Shown piece by piece: positions 53,860-63,352 of a DNA stretch of 64,000 bases (its first letter is position 1; every line of letters starts with the position of its first letter). Under the pieces are notes generated by a model. The model did no database searches and had not been told where the DNA came from. It was given only the letters and a program-made list of their open reading frames with translations. Source of the DNA: JAPPHA01 sp963664045 (GTDB taxonomy: Bacteria > Pseudomonadota > Alphaproteobacteria > Rhodobacterales > Rhodobacteraceae); contig CAXXGT010000001.1 of NCBI GenBank assembly GCA_963664045.2, forward strand, positions 62,001 to 126,000, read 5' to 3'. A program made the position numbers and the translations under genes.

Positions 53860-55026
53860 TTACCACAGGCGAAGTTCGCTATCCAGCGAGTTGTTTCGAC
53901 CGGTAAGCCGGGCATGTTCCTGGAGCGCAAAACGGTCCGTCATCCCGGCAACATAGTCGAGAATGACGCGTGCCCGAATTTCGCTGTCGGCGCTGTCAAC
54001 AGGAGGCCAACCGTCAGGAAGATCAGCGTCCCCGGAGAGATACAGGCCAAACAGTTCCGAAAGGATTGATGACGCCCGGTCGCGCACCTTCTGGACCTTG
54101 TGGTGCCGGTACATGTGCTGGAAAAGGAATTCGCGGATCTGGCCCAGGTCATGGCGAATGGAGTCCGGGAAGGCAACCACCGGGCGACCGGCATTGCGTA
54201 TTTCGCCGGGACTTCCCGGTGAAAGCGCCCGGAGATGTCCGCGGCTTTCGGTAATGACGCCCCTGACAAGGCAATCGAATACCTGCCGTAACGCCGTATG
54301 GCGCCTCCTGACACTGTCGACTCTTGGGTATCGCCTGTCTGCTTCCCGGAAACAGGCCCCCGCAATCGGCAGATCCAGGACGTCGGAATCCCTGAACAAC
54401 CCGGCCCGCAAGCCGTCGTCCAGGTCATGGGTGTTGTACGCGATGTCGTCAGCGAGCGCGGCAACCTGGGCCTCGGCACTGGCCAGTGTGTGAAGTTCGA
54501 GGTCATGTTCCGCATTGAACTCGGCCAGCGGATACGGGAGATCGGCGACCACCGGCCCGTTGTGCTTGGCTATTCCTTCCAGCGCCTCCCACGTCAGGTT
54601 GAGGCCGTCAAACCCGGGATAATGCCGTTCCAATCGGGTCACGACCCTGAGCGCCTGGGCATTGTGATCGAATCCGCCATAATCCCGCATGCAGGAGTTG
54701 AGGACCTCTTCGCCCGAATGGCCAAAAGGTGGATGGCCGAGATCATGGGCAAGCGCTACTGCCTCGGTCAGGTCGGTGTTCAGATCCAGAGCGCCCGCGA
54801 TTGATCGCGCAACCTGCGCAACTTCGATCGAATGGGTCAGGCGTGTCCGGTAGTGATCGCCCTCGTGTTCGACAAAGACCTGCGTCTTGTGCTTGAGACG
54901 TCGAAACGCGGTCGAGTGAATGATCCTGTCGCGATCCCGTTGAAACGCGGTCCGAAAGTCGGACGCCGATTCGGGACACAGGCGGCCGCGGCTGTTTTCG
55001 GGTTTGCAGGCAAAGGCGGCTAGCAT
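53860..55026 (-). CDS. dgt: Deoxyguanosinetriphosphate triphosphohydrolase-like protein (HD domain)
   Basis: A 388-residue HD-domain hydrolase of the dGTPase-like group, which removes triphosphate from dNTPs. Metal ligands include H65 (TRLTHSIEVAQ), the H94-D95 doublet in AHDLGHPPFGH, and a later Asp in ALADDIAYNTHD. Length fits the shorter bacterial class. It heads the minus-strand row and is divergent from erpA. Confidence 0.92.
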   Translation of the reverse strand: MLAAFACKPENSRGRLCPESASDFRTAFQRDRDRIIHSTAFRRLKHKTQVFVEHEGDHYRTRLTHSIEVAQVARSIAGALDLNTDLTEAVALAHDLGHPPFGHSGEEVLNSCMRDYGGFDHNAQALRVVTRLERHYPGFDGLNLTWEALEGIAKHNGPVVADLPYPLAEFNAEHDLELHTLASAEAQVAALADDIAYNTHDLDDGLRAGLFRDSDVLDLPIAGACFREADRRYPRVDSVRRRHTALRQVFDCLVRGVITESRGHLRALSPGSPGEIRNAGRPVVAFPDSIRHDLGQIREFLFQHMYRHHKVQKVRDRASSILSELFGLYLSGDADLPDGWPPVDSADSEIRARVILDYVAGMTDRFALQEHARLTGRNNSLDSELRLW

Positions 55027-55223
55027 GGGGGGCGTCGAGGCAGCTCCCTGAGGAATCGGAAGATCGAAAGGTGACCGCCAAGCTGTGTGACGAAGAACCT
55101 GACAGTGATCAAGGGCCCCAGATATATTCTTGTCGTCGCCTGACCTTGCAGACCACGAAATTGAGCGTATATCATTGGTATCAAGTCCTCGATGGAAGAC
55201 GAGGTTCCTAAGGAAGTCGTGAC

Positions 55224-55556
55224 ATGGATATCTCAGTGCCGCCCAAGGTTACGGATCGTGCCTTCATGCGCCTCGAGGAGATCAACCGGAACCTCGACAG
55301 GGCAAGGGGTCTGCGGGTTGCCGTGGAAGGAGGAGGGTGCTCGGGGTTTCAGTATGACATTCGGCTCGATGAACCGGCCGACGACGACCTCGTTCTCGAG
55401 AAGGACGGAATGACGGTTCTGATCGACAAGGTGTCGCTGCCTTTCCTGTCCAATGCGGTCATCGACTTCAGCGATGAATTGATCGGGTCTCGATTCACTG
55501 TTTCAAACCCGAATGCGTCCTCCAGTTGCGGTTGTGGTGTCAGCTTCTCGTTGTGA
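55224..55556 (+). CDS. erpA: A-type iron-sulfur cluster carrier (ErpA/IscA family)
   Basis: A 110-residue A-type carrier that delivers Fe-S clusters to target enzymes. The three conserved cysteines are C39 in GGGCSGFQYD and C102/C104 in SSCGCGVSFSL. AAGGAAG lies upstream of the ATG. ErpA is the most likely subgroup because isc/suf genes are absent nearby and the neighbour dgt is typical of erpA loci in alphaproteobacteria. Confidence 0.92.
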   Translation: MDISVPPKVTDRAFMRLEEINRNLDRARGLRVAVEGGGCSGFQYDIRLDEPADDDLVLEKDGMTVLIDKVSLPFLSNAVIDFSDELIGSRFTVSNPNASSSCGCGVSFSL

Positions 55557-55623
55557 CCTCGGGTTCCGGAAGCCTGTGGTTGTCTGAAGCGCTTTGCGGC
55601 GCCTGCCGAATCGGGGCCCGCCC

Positions 55624-56406
55624 ATGATCATTGCGACCTTCAACATCAACGGGATCAAGGCAAGAATGCCTGCCTTGCTGGACTGGCTCAAAGACCGGCG
55701 GCCGGATGTGGCCCTGCTCCAGGAAATCAAGTCGGTCGACGAGGCCTTCCCTTCCGACCCTATCCAGGAACTCGGGTACCACGTCGAAACCCACGGTCAG
55801 AAAGGCTTCAACGGGGTCGCAATCCTGTCGCGGCTGCCTCTTGACGACATCGTACGGGGACTGCCGGGCGATCCGGGAGATGAGCAGGCGCGGTGGATCG
55901 AAGCGAACATACAGGGATCGAAGGCGCCCGTCCGTGTCTGTTGTCTCTATCTGCCAAACGGAAACCCCGCTCCCGGACCCAAGTTCGACTACAAGCTTTC
56001 GTGGATGGATCGAATGAAACTTCGGGCAAGGACGTTGCTGGATTTCGAGGAGCCGTTCATCATGGCAGGGGATTGCAATGTCATCCAGCAACCTGAAGAT
56101 TGCTGGGATGAGACTGCATGGCTTGATGACGCCCTGTACCTGATGGAGACACGAACGGCCTTCCGGGAAATCCTGAACCTCGGATTCACCGATGCGCTGC
56201 ATGTCCGCGATGATTCGCCTGGCAACTACACGTTCTGGGACTACCAGGCCGGTCGCTGGAACAGGAACCACGGGGTCCGGATCGACCACCTGCTGCTGTC
56301 TCCGCAGGCAGCCGATATGCTCATAGATTGCCAGGTCGACAAGTATGTGCGCGGTGAGCCGAAACCTTCAGACCATGTTCCGGTCTGGGTTGAACTTGAC
56401 GCGTAG
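55624..56406 (+). CDS. xthA: Exodeoxyribonuclease III
   Basis: A 260-residue AP endonuclease and 3' exonuclease in base-excision repair. MIIATFNINGIKAR carries N7, E34 lies in LLQEIKS, and MAGDCNVI plus PSDHVPVWVEL complete the active site. ATG 55624 gives the standard N-terminus. It is 67 bases after erpA and convergent with the next gene. Confidence 0.95.
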   Translation: MIIATFNINGIKARMPALLDWLKDRRPDVALLQEIKSVDEAFPSDPIQELGYHVETHGQKGFNGVAILSRLPLDDIVRGLPGDPGDEQARWIEANIQGSKAPVRVCCLYLPNGNPAPGPKFDYKLSWMDRMKLRARTLLDFEEPFIMAGDCNVIQQPEDCWDETAWLDDALYLMETRTAFREILNLGFTDALHVRDDSPGNYTFWDYQAGRWNRNHGVRIDHLLLSPQAADMLIDCQVDKYVRGEPKPSDHVPVWVELDA

Positions 56407-56419
56407 GCCTGGCTTTGTG

Positions 56420-57646
56420 TCAATTCCGGGCTGTCCCTGCCACGACGTCATGGTCGTGAATCCACCCGTACCACTGCCGGAGTAATACAGGCAGCAACGG
56501 TTTGGCGGCATGGAGCCCGAGGTGAACGGGAAGCCGCAGGAACGGGTTCTTCAGCTGGTAGATCCGACCGCTTCTTTCCGAAGCCCTTTGAAGACGAACG
56601 ACCCTGGATCTGCGTCTTCGTTCGTAAGCCGTGAAGGCGGCCGGAAGTGTCCGTGCATTGGCAAGCGCTTCGACCAGGGTCCATGCATCCTCGAGGGCCG
56701 CCGAGGCACCCTGCGCGAGATGCGGAAGCATCGGGTGAGCCGCATCGCCGATTGCGACGAGATTGGCCCGTGACAGGGCGGCTGGAACCGGGCACCGATA
56801 AAGCTCCCGGACTTCAGGTGGCTGGATCCTGTCCAGAAGCGAAACCACGGGATCGCACCACCCGGAAAAAAGTGCGCGCAGTTCGATCAGGTCGTGATCC
56901 GGCCGGGCCCTGCGTGTCGGATTGCCATTCCGGCCGGGTCCCCTGGTGATGGCGGTGATGTTGATCATGGGTCCATTTGGCACGACGTACACCACCAGGT
57001 GCTTCCCGGGGCCGGTAAACAGGCAAGGTCCTTCCGACAGTTCTGATCGAAGGCGTTCAGACACCGACGACATCGACGCGAGTGCACGCCAGGCCCGTTG
57101 GCCCGATTCCGTTGTTGGCCTTCCGCCGGGAAGGTGCCTTTGCCGAATTGATGAATGGATTCCGTCGGAGGCAACAACGACGTCGAAGTCGCCTGGCAAT
57201 GGGTGTGCGTCCGCGAGGATCCCGAACCTGCCGTCACGGAACGAGATATCGGCGTGCGTGCCTGCGAGCAGGGTCGCGCCGTGTTTCTCGGCGCAATCCG
57301 CAAGAAAGGCCACGAGGTCGGAACGCCGAACCAGCAGGTAGCGTGCGTCATCGTGGCGCGCATGAATGCCCAGCCGGGTAATCTCTTTTCCGCTTGGGCC
57401 GTTTTTCAGAGAAAGCGATCTTGCCGGTATTGACGGCAAGGAAATCCCGTCGATGGAGCCAAGTGCCCGGAGCACGCGTGTCCCGTTCGGGCTGATCTGT
57501 ATTCCCGTTCCGCCGCCCGATTCAGTTCGCCGGAGCGTTTTCTCGAAAACCCTGACCCGGGCGCCTCTCGTGGAGGCCGCGGCTCCGGCCGCAAGGCCTC
57601 CAACGCCGCCGCCGATCACGGCGATGTTCATTCCGTCGAGATTCAT
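56420..57646 (-). CDS. FAD-dependent aromatic-ring monooxygenase (salicylate hydroxylase type)
   Basis: A 408-residue class A flavoprotein hydroxylase. The Rossmann motif is IAVIGGGVGGLAAGAA near the N-terminus, the DG motif is VVVASDGIHSSIRQ, and the GD motif is VAIGDAAHPMLPHLAQGAS. It uses NAD(P)H and oxygen to hydroxylate an aromatic or related substrate, which is unknown here. Starts at 57646 and 57631 are both reasonable; a start at 57700 lacks support. Confidence 0.85.
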   Translation of the reverse strand: MNLDGMNIAVIGGGVGGLAAGAAASTRGARVRVFEKTLRRTESGGGTGIQISPNGTRVLRALGSIDGISLPSIPARSLSLKNGPSGKEITRLGIHARHDDARYLLVRRSDLVAFLADCAEKHGATLLAGTHADISFRDGRFGILADAHPLPGDFDVVVASDGIHSSIRQRHLPGGRPTTESGQRAWRALASMSSVSERLRSELSEGPCLFTGPGKHLVVYVVPNGPMINITAITRGPGRNGNPTRRARPDHDLIELRALFSGWCDPVVSLLDRIQPPEVRELYRCPVPAALSRANLVAIGDAAHPMLPHLAQGASAALEDAWTLVEALANARTLPAAFTAYERRRRSRVVRLQRASERSGRIYQLKNPFLRLPVHLGLHAAKPLLPVLLRQWYGWIHDHDVVAGTARN

Positions 57647-57754
57647 CGGGGTCGAGTTGCAGTGGCGGTCACCGGAAAGAATCCCGGTGTCGACTGACAT
57701 GGCCGGAAGGAGCCCGTACCTGCAGGGCGCGCGCGCCGAACCGTGAATACTTGT

Positions 57755-58552
57755 TCATTGGTTGTTTCTGACCAGCGAGGAGAGACGCTCGTAAGCCGAA
57801 TGACTGGCGGCGATGATGCTTCCGTCCTGGAGCGGGTTGCCTCTCGGCTCGGCGGATGAGACGAGTCCTCCGGCCTCGCGAACCAGCAGGAGGCCGGCGG
57901 CGATATCCCAGGCGTTGAGGCCCGTCTCCCAGTAACCGTCGATTCGCCCCGCTGCGACCGATGCGAGATTCAGCGCGGCCGCTCCCAGCGTTCGAACGCC
58001 GGCGCTGACCGGCAGACACCGCTCCAGGGACGCCGCGGAGGATGTCCATCCGGGTTTGTCGGCAGCTGGCAGGGACGTCGCGAACAACATGCTGCCGATG
58101 CGGGTTCGGGCGGAAACCCTGATGCGATTGTCGTTGAGCCAGGCGCCGCCTCCTTTTTCGGCTACGAACAGTTCATTCGTAGGCGGTACGAAAACAACGC
58201 CTGCAACGACTTCGCCCTTGTGTTCGAGCGCAATCGAGATCGCCCAGAACGGCAGTCCGTGCAGGAAATTCGTTGTCCCGTCGAGTGGGTCCACGATCCA
58301 GCGTCGGGTCGGGTCCTTACCCGGTTCAGGTTCGCTTTCTTCGGCACACCAGCCGTAGTTCGGTCTGCCGCCGCGCAACTCTTCCCGAAGAATGGATTCC
58401 GCCCGGATATCGGCTCTCGAGACGAAGTCCCCGGGACCCTTGACGGAAACCTGGAGTTTCTCAACTTCTCCGAAGTCCCTGATCAGTCCGCGCCCGGCCT
58501 TCAATGCTGCGCCGACCATGAGATTGATATTGGCCGAAAATTGCGATGGCAC
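57755..58552 (-). CDS. Inositol monophosphatase family protein
   Basis: A 265-residue magnesium-dependent sugar phosphatase. E71-E72 in CAEESE, D88 and D91 in WIVDPLDGTTNF and the later NAWDIAAG block are metal ligands. The family includes SuhB, which in some bacteria also binds RNA polymerase. In related genomes this gene sits near efp, as here (2.7 kb away). The substrate is uncertain. Confidence 0.9.
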   Translation of the reverse strand: MPSQFSANINLMVGAALKAGRGLIRDFGEVEKLQVSVKGPGDFVSRADIRAESILREELRGGRPNYGWCAEESEPEPGKDPTRRWIVDPLDGTTNFLHGLPFWAISIALEHKGEVVAGVVFVPPTNELFVAEKGGGAWLNDNRIRVSARTRIGSMLFATSLPAADKPGWTSSAASLERCLPVSAGVRTLGAAALNLASVAAGRIDGYWETGLNAWDIAAGLLLVREAGGLVSSAEPRGNPLQDGSIIAASHSAYERLSSLVRNNQ

Positions 58553-58822
58553 GCCCTGGATACTCCGTTCGGTCAGCCTTGTGGGAACTCAATAGTGAAT
58601 CGGCTACGTCAATCCAAGCCCGGCGCGGCACGGGAAGGGCAATCGGGTGCCGATGGCGATAGCCGGCATCACGAACATTCGAATTCGCGGCCGGAGCCGA
58701 CGCATCCGTTACCGCCCCGATCGCCGGTGGAAAAACGATCCAACGGGTTTGACAGCGGTCCGGAATTCCCGCAGTTACGCGAACGGGTAAATGAACCACG
58801 CAGCCCAGATTACGGTGGTCTC

Positions 58823-60553
58823 ATGGACAAGTTCCGGGAAACATGTGTTGTGGGAACCGATCGTCACCGGTCGGCTCGATCGCCTGCGCGACCGTATTTT
58901 GATACCGGATCGCATTCCAGGCCGGTGACGACATCGTCTCCCGAAGCTCAAACCTGGTTCGATCGTGGCCTGGCATGGATATACGGATTCAATCACGAAG
59001 AATCCGTGATTTGTTTCCGGCGAGCCCTGAAACATGATCCGGATTTCGCCTTCGCCTGGTGGGGAATCGCGCTGGCGAGCGGACCGTTTTACAACTTGAC
59101 CTGGGACTTGTTCGGAGACGAGGAAGCCAGGGAAGCCACGCATACCTGCCACGAGGCGGCCAAAACGGCCCTCTCGCTCTGCGAGGCGGTTGCGCCGGTC
59201 GAGCGATTGCTGATCGAGGCCATCGCCGTGAGGTTCCCCAAGGGACATCCGGTGCCATTGCATGAATTCGAGCAGTGGGAACGCGAATACGCGGACGCCA
59301 TGCGGCGGGTACACCGACAATTTCAGTCGGATCATGATGTTTCGGCATTGTTTGCGGAAGCGTTGATGTCTCTGACGCCATGGAAATTATGGAATCTTGC
59401 GACCGGAAAGCCTGCGGAAAACGCCGCGACGCAGGAAGCCCTCGATGTTGTTGAGAGGGCGCTTGGAGACCGAAAAACGCGAGGCCTGCCGGATCACCCG
59501 GGGCTCCTGCACATGCACTTGCATCTTCTCGAAATGTCGCCCTGGCCGGAAAGAGCATTGTCCTCAGCCGACCGGCTTCCGGGAGTGGTCCCCGATTCCG
59601 GGCACCTCGAGCACATGCCATGTCACATTCACGTTCTTTGCGGTCACTACCATCGCGCTGTCCAGTGCAGCAAAAGGTCGATCGCGGCAGACGGGCGTTT
59701 TCTCGGGTACTCCGGGACCGACCAGTTCTACATGATCTCGATCTGCCACGATTTTCACATGATGATGTATGCCGCAATGATGTCCGGCAGAATGGAACCC
59801 GCCATTCAGGCTGCCAACGGAATCCGGGATCTGCTTGCCCCCGAGCTGTTGAACGAAAGGCGACCGCACCTGGCCGCCATGCTCGAGGGATACCTGTCGA
59901 CGCGGGAACATGTTCTTGTGCGGTTCGGTCAGTGGGAAACACTGGCGGGCGAGGGGCCACGGGAGGAACCCGAATTGTATTGCGTCACGACGGCAATGCA
60001 CCACTACGCGAAAGGAGTCGCTCACGCGTCGCTCCGGCAGTTCGAGCCGGCGAAACAAGAGCGCGCCGAGTTGGAAGATTCCGTTGAAAGGATCCCGTCG
60101 GACCGCCTGATTTTCAACAACCAGGCAAGGGATATCCTTGAGATCGGCAAGGCCATGTTGGACGGTGAGTTGTCATACAGTCTGGGGCATTTCGACGAAG
60201 CGTTTGCCCATCTCCGCCGTGCCGCCGAACTGGACGATTCACTTGAGTACTCGGAGCCATGGGGGTGGATGCATCCGCCGCGCCATGCTCTCGGAGCACT
60301 TCTGCTGGAGCAGGGACGAGTCGAGGAAGCGGCAGCAGTGTATCGTGCGGACCTCGGCTATGATGGGACACTCAACAGGAGCGGACAACACCTTGACAAT
60401 GTCTGGTCTCTGGTCGGCTATTCCGAATGCCTCGAAATGCAGGGAAGGTTGGAGGAACTGGCAATTGTCGATCAGGTCGCCAGGCGGGTACTTGCCAGGG
60501 CCGACCGCCCCGTCACCAGTTCATGTTTTTGCCGCCGGTCCCGGACGGTCTGA
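58823..60553 (+). CDS. TPR protein of the TTC38-like family
   Basis: About 576 residues of alpha-alpha repeats. SPEAQTWFDRGLAWIYGFNH is the first repeat and GPREEPELYCVTTAMHHYAK a later one. HLHLLEMSPWPERAL and HLEHMPCHIHVLCGHYHRAV recall the HMPSHI motif of eukaryotic TTC38 and bacterial relatives. The C-terminal tip SSCFCR is shared with many of them, as I recall. The ATG at 58823 follows GGTGG; the frame continues far upstream, but through sequence antisense to the phosphatase gene. Function is unknown; a role in binding a small molecule or partner is possible. Confidence 0.8.
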   Translation: MDKFRETCVVGTDRHRSARSPARPYFDTGSHSRPVTTSSPEAQTWFDRGLAWIYGFNHEESVICFRRALKHDPDFAFAWWGIALASGPFYNLTWDLFGDEEAREATHTCHEAAKTALSLCEAVAPVERLLIEAIAVRFPKGHPVPLHEFEQWEREYADAMRRVHRQFQSDHDVSALFAEALMSLTPWKLWNLATGKPAENAATQEALDVVERALGDRKTRGLPDHPGLLHMHLHLLEMSPWPERALSSADRLPGVVPDSGHLEHMPCHIHVLCGHYHRAVQCSKRSIAADGRFLGYSGTDQFYMISICHDFHMMMYAAMMSGRMEPAIQAANGIRDLLAPELLNERRPHLAAMLEGYLSTREHVLVRFGQWETLAGEGPREEPELYCVTTAMHHYAKGVAHASLRQFEPAKQERAELEDSVERIPSDRLIFNNQARDILEIGKAMLDGELSYSLGHFDEAFAHLRRAAELDDSLEYSEPWGWMHPPRHALGALLLEQGRVEEAAAVYRADLGYDGTLNRSGQHLDNVWSLVGYSECLEMQGRLEELAIVDQVARRVLARADRPVTSSCFCRRSRTV

Positions 60554-60737
60554 CCTTCCGTGCGACCCGCTCGAGCTTGGCAGGAGGCCGCTCCGTTTTG
60601 TTCTCGGGGCCGAATGACCGGAAGTCGCCTTTGTCGCCACGGCGGCGATATCGATTCCTTTTGCACGACGGATCGTCAAGCCATGGCGGCAGAAGTGACG
60701 GAAACTCCGGGGCCGGAAAAGTCGATGGGTCCGTGTC

Positions 60738-61226
60738 GTGAGTGAGGCTGTCTTTGCCACGGGGCCGGACGAGCTTCTCGACCCTGAAACCCGGCAGTCT
60801 CTGACCGGCCTCGAGGTCATGCAGGGAATTCTCGAAGGCTGCTTTCCGCACCCGCCCATATGCAAGGTGCTTGGATTTCGGCTGAGCGACGTGGCGTATG
60901 GCCGGGTGCGCTTCGAGGGTGTGCCCGGATTCGATGCCTGCAATCCGCATGGAACCGTGCATGGAGGCTGGTATGGGACGCTCCTTGACAGCGCGATGGC
61001 CTGCGCGTTCCTGACGACCCTTCCGGACCGTAGCGGTTACACGACACTGGAATACAAGGTGAACATCACGCGGGGGATCCCGCTCGATACACCGGTGATC
61101 GCGGAAGGGGTCGTGCAACACGCTGGACGAAGAACGGGTGTCGCCACGGGAAAGATTGTCGGGAAGGACAACGGTCGACTTTATGCGACCGGATCCACGA
61201 CATGCATCGTGCTTAACCAGGGCTGA
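60738..61226 (+). CDS. PaaI-type hotdog thioesterase
   Basis: A 162-residue acyl-CoA thioesterase-like protein. DACNPHGTVHGGWYGTLLDS is the classic hotdog HGG block with the active-site region, and YTTLEYKVNITRGIP follows. It starts at GTG and lies 184 bases downstream of the TPR gene. The substrate is not evident. It is convergent with efp, with only six bases between the two stops. Confidence 0.87.
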   Translation: MSEAVFATGPDELLDPETRQSLTGLEVMQGILEGCFPHPPICKVLGFRLSDVAYGRVRFEGVPGFDACNPHGTVHGGWYGTLLDSAMACAFLTTLPDRSGYTTLEYKVNITRGIPLDTPVIAEGVVQHAGRRTGVATGKIVGKDNGRLYATGSTTCIVLNQG

Positions 61227-61232
61227 AGGTGA

Positions 61233-61796
61233 TCAGGCCCTGCCGGCGTATTCGAGCGTTTCGGTATTGACCACGACGTCTTCCTCCTGGTTGACGAACG
61301 GGGGAACCATGATCCTGATTCCGTTGTCGAGGAGTGCGGGCTTGTAACTGCTGGCAGCAGTCTGACCCTTGACGGCCGGTTCGGCTTCGGCAATTCGGCA
61401 GGTAACCTTTTGGGGCAACTGGACGTTCAAGGCCTCGGTTTCGTGGTACTCCACCTGTACGGTCATTCCCTCCTGAAGGAAGGAAAGGCGTTCCCCAAGC
61501 ATGTCTGAGGGCAATTCGACCTGTTCAAAGGTCTCCATATCCATGAACACAAGCCGGTCGCCGGACTTGTACAGAAACTGTTGGTCCTTTTGGTCGAGGC
61601 GAATCCGTTCGACCCGATCCGCGCTACGAAACCGTTCGTTGAGTTTTGATCCGTTGCGGAGATTGCGTAATTCGACCTGAGCGAATGCTCCGCCCTTACC
61701 CGGTTTTACATGTTCGACCTTGACGGCAGCCCAGAGGCTGTCGTTGTGATCAATGACATATCCTGAACGGATTTCGTTCCCGTTGATTCGAGGCAC
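61233..61796 (-). CDS. efp: Elongation factor P
   Basis: A 187-residue translation factor that rescues ribosomes stalled at polyproline. The modification-site region is VEHVKPGKGGAFAQVELRNL with a lysine in PGKGG. The start is a GTG at 61796 with GGAGG six bases upstream, which gives the standard length; an ATG 22 codons upstream adds non-family sequence. Domains I to III are complete. The modification pathway cannot be told from this window. Confidence 0.94.
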   Translation of the reverse strand: MPRINGNEIRSGYVIDHNDSLWAAVKVEHVKPGKGGAFAQVELRNLRNGSKLNERFRSADRVERIRLDQKDQQFLYKSGDRLVFMDMETFEQVELPSDMLGERLSFLQEGMTVQVEYHETEALNVQLPQKVTCRIAEAEPAVKGQTAASSYKPALLDNGIRIMVPPFVNQEEDVVVNTETLEYAGRA

Positions 61797-61959
61797 ACCA
61801 AACCTCCATGAATTCGCGTGACATTTGCGGGAGTTCTTATCCCGGGGCAGCGTTTCAGACAAGATTCTTCAGTTCTTTCGAAGTCGGCAGAACCGGCATG
61901 ACCCGTGAAGGTCATGATTGAACCGGATCGATTCGCAGAAAAGAGAAGGTATGCCCTCA

Positions 61960-62070
61960 TTGCATACCTGCCATGCAAAAAACGCAATGCAAATCTCGTG
62001 TCATATCGGGCATAATGCAAGAGGACAAAAAAGAGATGGCAGAGAGATGACAGGAAGACAAAGGTTGCAT
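61960..62070 (+). promoter_or_regulatory. Cluster of TTGCAT/ATGCAA sites upstream of the small conserved gene
   Basis: TTGCAT occurs at 61960 and 62065 and its reverse complement ATGCAA at 61973, 61987 and 62015. The first pair forms an inverted repeat with a seven-base spacer. The three ATGCAA copies are 14 and 28 bases apart. The last TTGCAT covers the ATG of the next gene. Such density is far above chance for one six-mer and suggests binding sites for a repressor or activator. The cognate protein is unknown. Confidence 0.45.
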
Positions 62071-62386
62071 GATGTTCGATTTCGTTGACGATGCGTCATT
62101 CAATAACGATCAGGGAAAAAGATCCCAAAAGCTATTTGCTGCTGTTGTGCTGGCCGCACTCGATGACGCGATTGCGGACGACAAGAAATATGGCAATGGC
62201 GTAGAATCTATAGCCAGGTGGGCCAGGTCAAGGGATGGTCGGGAAGTTCTGACTTGTGCAGGCATCGATCCGAATGAACGCTGCGTCAAGGGAATGATGA
62301 AATTTGTCGAACGCGGTGTCAGGACGTCCGTCGCACTGAGCCGGGAGGAATCCGAACGCCAATTGCTGGCAAAGACGCTTGGATGA
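62069..62386 (+). CDS. Small conserved protein (DUF6280-like)
   Basis: A 105-residue, mostly helical soluble protein. FNNDQGKRSQKLFAAVVLAA, DDAIADDKKYGNG and ARSRDGREVLTCAGIDPNER give a strongly conserved-looking sequence that I recall from Rhodobacterales as a DUF6280-type protein. No membrane helix or cysteine motif. AAGG lies a few bases before the ATG; a second ATG follows immediately. Function unknown; the site cluster upstream suggests tight regulation. Confidence 0.7.
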   Translation: MMFDFVDDASFNNDQGKRSQKLFAAVVLAALDDAIADDKKYGNGVESIARWARSRDGREVLTCAGIDPNERCVKGMMKFVERGVRTSVALSREESERQLLAKTLG

Positions 62387-62430
62387 GAATCTCTTCGGGC
62401 ATCTTGTTACAGGTCGGCCGGCAAGGACGT

Positions 62431-63150
62431 TCAGTTCCGGAGCATGTTGATCGTTCCGATCGTCGAGTCCGCGGTGATTTTCCATAATTCAAAACTGTCG
62501 TTTCCGGACCGCCTGTAAACCAGCCTGGTCTCGAAACTGGACTTTTCGTCGAGTTCTTCCTGTGAATAGCCTGCGACGCGTTTGAAGGCTGCCTGGCAGG
62601 TCGCTTCGCCGTCGACGATTTCAGGCACTTCAAGAACCAGGTTCGTTCTGCGTCGGCCGTCGTAAATGTCGTATGTCTGGTCGCACAGCGTTTCGTGCGT
62701 TGCGTCTCTCAACATGAAGTAAGCGGCAATCGTGGGATTCAGCGTGCCTTTTTGTTCCGATGGCACGAGGTCATAGTCTCTCGGTTCACGCTCGGGTCTG
62801 TAATACCTGACATCGGGGCGGTCGCCGACGTAGACGATGCCGGCTTCCGATCGTCGTTTCCTGGTTTTGGTCATGGAAACGTAAGACTGCTGCTGGAATC
62901 CGTCTTTTCGAATTGTTCCCCGTACCCGGCTGGCATGCCCGAATCCGGACAAGGCCGATGCCAGTCCCGAAGACGTGATCGATCCCTCGATCACGAATTC
63001 AGTGTCGGATATCTCGGCCGACATGTGTACCGTCCCGATCCTGATGCCACCGAAATAGATCGTGAATTCAAGATTGTCGGTCCTGGTTTCAGCCGCAGCC
63101 GATTGAAACGGGTTAAATTGCATAGCGGTCACCAGTGCCAGCACGGCCAT
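62431..63150 (-). CDS. DUF3108 envelope protein
   Basis: A 239-residue exported protein. A hydrophobic N-terminus ending AAAETRTDN acts as a signal peptide. The mature part has beta-strand-rich DUF3108 features: YFGGIRIGTVHMSAEISDTE, SGFGHASRVRGTIRKDGFQQ and LCDQTYDIYDGRRRTNL. The family is thought to be periplasmic or outer-membrane associated, of unsettled function. It is convergent with the previous gene. Confidence 0.8.
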   Translation of the reverse strand: MAVLALVTAMQFNPFQSAAAETRTDNLEFTIYFGGIRIGTVHMSAEISDTEFVIEGSITSSGLASALSGFGHASRVRGTIRKDGFQQQSYVSMTKTRKRRSEAGIVYVGDRPDVRYYRPEREPRDYDLVPSEQKGTLNPTIAAYFMLRDATHETLCDQTYDIYDGRRRTNLVLEVPEIVDGEATCQAAFKRVAGYSQEELDEKSSFETRLVYRRSGNDSFELWKITADSTIGTINMLRN

Positions 63151-63352
63151 GGCACGAGCGACCAGACGTCCGGGTCCGGAAATCAGGATTTCCTCACTGT
63201 AAATTCTGCGAAGCGACCAGGTCGTTTCGGGTTCAAGGGATCATGTGAAGCGAATTCCGGGGGAATCGCCAATAGGACGCGGGTCATGGTGGCATCTTCC
63301 TGCCTCAGAATATATCTCGGCGAAACGGCGGAACAGATAACGGAATCAGGGA

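Noticed and set aside
55140..55200. A promoter for erpA with TTGCAG and TATATC boxes
   Set aside because: The match to both boxes is weak and the spacing ambiguous, so it was not listed.
60513..60737. Minus-strand reading ending in KLERVARKVRPSGTGGKNMNW as a small gene
   Set aside because: It has no confident start, overlaps the thioesterase start and the end of the TPR gene, and the TPR C-terminus fits its family.
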